Assembly: GCA_021805405.1 (NCBI GenBank)
Contig: JAJZFK010000060.1
Coordinates: forward strand, 1-8,059
DNA: 8,059 nucleotides
Source: a bacterium
GTDB lineage: Bacteria; Armatimonadota; Chthonomonadetes; Chthonomonadales; Chthonomonadaceae
Direction of reading: 5' to 3'
The position numbers and the translations under genes are program-made. Under the pieces are notes generated by a model, which saw only the letters and a list, made by a program, of their open reading frames with translations, was not told where the DNA came from and ran no database searches. Positions 7,049-8,059 of the stretch are shown here, piece by piece. Positions within the stretch are counted from its first letter, which is position 1; every line of letters starts with the position of its first letter.

Positions 7049-8059
7049 GATGTGCCCCCCGTCATAAGCAGGCCCACATTTGCTGCTGTCGCCTCCTGCC
7101 GCGTTAGCACACCAGAAATCGTACCATTGTACATAACCGCGATTCGGTGCGACATCTCGAATATCTCGTCGAGGTCCAGGGAGAAGAGCAGTACCCCCAC
7201 GCCATTAGCCGCTGCCTGGCGAAGCGCATTATGTACAAACTTTGTTGCCGCTACGTCCAGACCACGGGTTGGCTGACAGGCTACAATGAGCCGCGGGCCG
7301 CTCTCTAGCGCTCGGGCCGCGATTACCTTCTGCTGGTTCCCACCTGAGAGGGAGCTTAGTCTAACTAGTGGGCCGCGCGAGCTTCCACGCACATCATAAC
7401 GTTTTAGCATAGCTAACGCATGAGCGTAGGCTTTTTTCCAGTTTATGAGCACGCCCCCACCCCATTCGGCACTGCTTTCGTGCCCCAGCAGGTAGGTCTC
7501 GCCAATAGTAAACGAGGGCACCAGGGCTGATTTGTGCCGGTCGGCAGGGATGTACGCAATGCCATTACGCAGCCGTGCAGCCACGGAAGTACCCGTAATA
7601 TCCTTATCCGCAAGGTGGATACGCCCGCCAGAGGTTCTCATGATACCAACCACGGCCTCTGCAAGCTCACTCTGCCCGCTGCCGTCAACACCTGCGATGC
7701 CTACAATCTCGCCACGGTTCATCTGCAGATTAACGCCGCGCACTGCCTGAATGCCTCGCCGATTCTGTACGCATAACGACCTTAGCTCTGCCAGCGGTTC
7801 TGTGTTGCTCATAACAACTGCTGCACCTGCAGATGGTTCAAGTGCCAATCGGCTTCCCAGCATGGCTGCAAGCAGCTCATCTGTGCTGGTTTTGCTCGTT
7901 ACGTAATCACCGGCGTTTCTGCCAGCGCGCAGTACGGTAACGAAGTCGCTATTCTGCAGCACCTCGCGCAGTTTATGGGTAACGAAAACGATCGTGCTGC
8001 CTCGGCTCTTTAGGGCCGCGAGCAGTTGAAACAGCGCCTCCGCCTCCTGTGGAGCCAGT
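7045..8059 (-). CDS. Nucleoside-type ABC transporter ATP-binding protein, double ABC domain (5' end missing)
   Basis: The energy-coupling ATPase of the importer, of the NupA/YufO (also RbsA/MglA-like) type with two ABC domains in one chain. The frame is open to the right edge: 337 residues are visible, starting inside domain 1. Its last part is seen as LAPQEAEALF then IVFVTHKLREV, whose His28 is the H-loop. Domain 2 is complete: Walker A-like GVDGSGQS (123-130), the family block YIPADR (169-174), signature LSGGNQQK (237-244) and Walker B/D-loop region CQPTRGLDV (261-269). Walker A of domain 2 has Gln where Lys is usual and the H-loop His is absent; this is normal for the second domain in this family and implies one competent ATP site in domain 1. 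The stop overlaps the permease start as GTGA. The gene for the substrate-binding lipoprotein would be expected upstream, outside the window. Confidence 0.93.
   Translation of the reverse strand, partial: LAPQEAEALFQLLAALKSRGSTIVFVTHKLREVLQNSDFVTVLRAGRNAGDYVTSKTSTDELLAAMLGSRLALEPSAGAAVVMSNTEPLAELRSLCVQNRRGIQAVRGVNLQMNRGEIVGIAGVDGSGQSELAEAVVGIMRTSGGRIHLADKDITGTSVAARLRNGIAYIPADRHKSALVPSFTIGETYLLGHESSAEWGGGVLINWKKAYAHALAMLKRYDVRGSSRGPLVRLSSLSGGNQQKVIAARALESGPRLIVACQPTRGLDVAATKFVHNALRQAAANGVGVLLFSLDLDEIFEMSHRIAVMYNGTISGVLTRQEATAANVGLLMTGGTS

Noticed and set aside
7666..7692. ABC domain 2 lacks the Walker A lysine
   Set aside because: The GxGQ form is the normal state of the second domain in NupA/YufO and related double-domain ATPases, so it is not a mutation peculiar to this gene.

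Overview
This 8.06 kb window is ordinary, densely packed bacterial chromosome of moderate GC content. It holds six protein genes and no RNA genes, CRISPR array or mobile element that I can see. Gene spacing, Shine-Dalgarno sites (GGAGGTGA, GAGGA, GAGGAG) and the use of TTG and GTG starts beside ATG are typical of bacteria. The phylum cannot be fixed from the sequence. The gene set and composition would fit a free-living group such as Armatimonadota or Acidobacteriota, but that is a weak guess.

Layout, left to right. (1) Positions 1-1566 (+) hold the 3' part of a large UvrD/AddB-type helicase-nuclease. Helicase motifs V and VI and the four cysteines of an AddB/Cas4-type iron-sulfur cluster are visible. 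Several nuclease active-site residues appear to be replaced. (2) Positions 1556-2380 (-) encode a TIM-barrel sugar-phosphate isomerase/epimerase of the UlaE/AP-endonuclease-2 family, overlapping the helicase gene tail to tail by 11 bp. (3) A 166-bp divergent intergenic region carries a candidate Pho-box-like promoter. (4) Positions 2547-4469 (+) encode an exported phosphoesterase of the phospholipase C/acid phosphatase (AcpA-like) family, followed by a clear hairpin terminator. (5) Positions 4532 to beyond 8059 (-) form one tight operon. In transcription order it is a double-domain ABC ATPase (its 5' part lies outside the window), two nucleoside-type BPD_transp_2 permeases, and ruvC, with every junction overlapping by 4-8 nt.

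How the genes relate. The two permeases and the ATPase form the membrane and motor parts of a BmpA/NupABC-type nucleoside importer; the binding lipoprotein is not in the window. RuvC, the Holliday junction resolvase, is translationally coupled behind this importer rather than sitting with ruvA/ruvB. The phosphoesterase would release phosphate outside the cytoplasm, and its promoter has direct TTAACA repeats at 11-bp periodicity, suggesting control by phosphate starvation. The points most worth a second look are the probably inactive nuclease with a retained Fe-S site, the Pho-box-like repeats, and the ruvC-importer coupling. I see no clearly new multi-gene system here.
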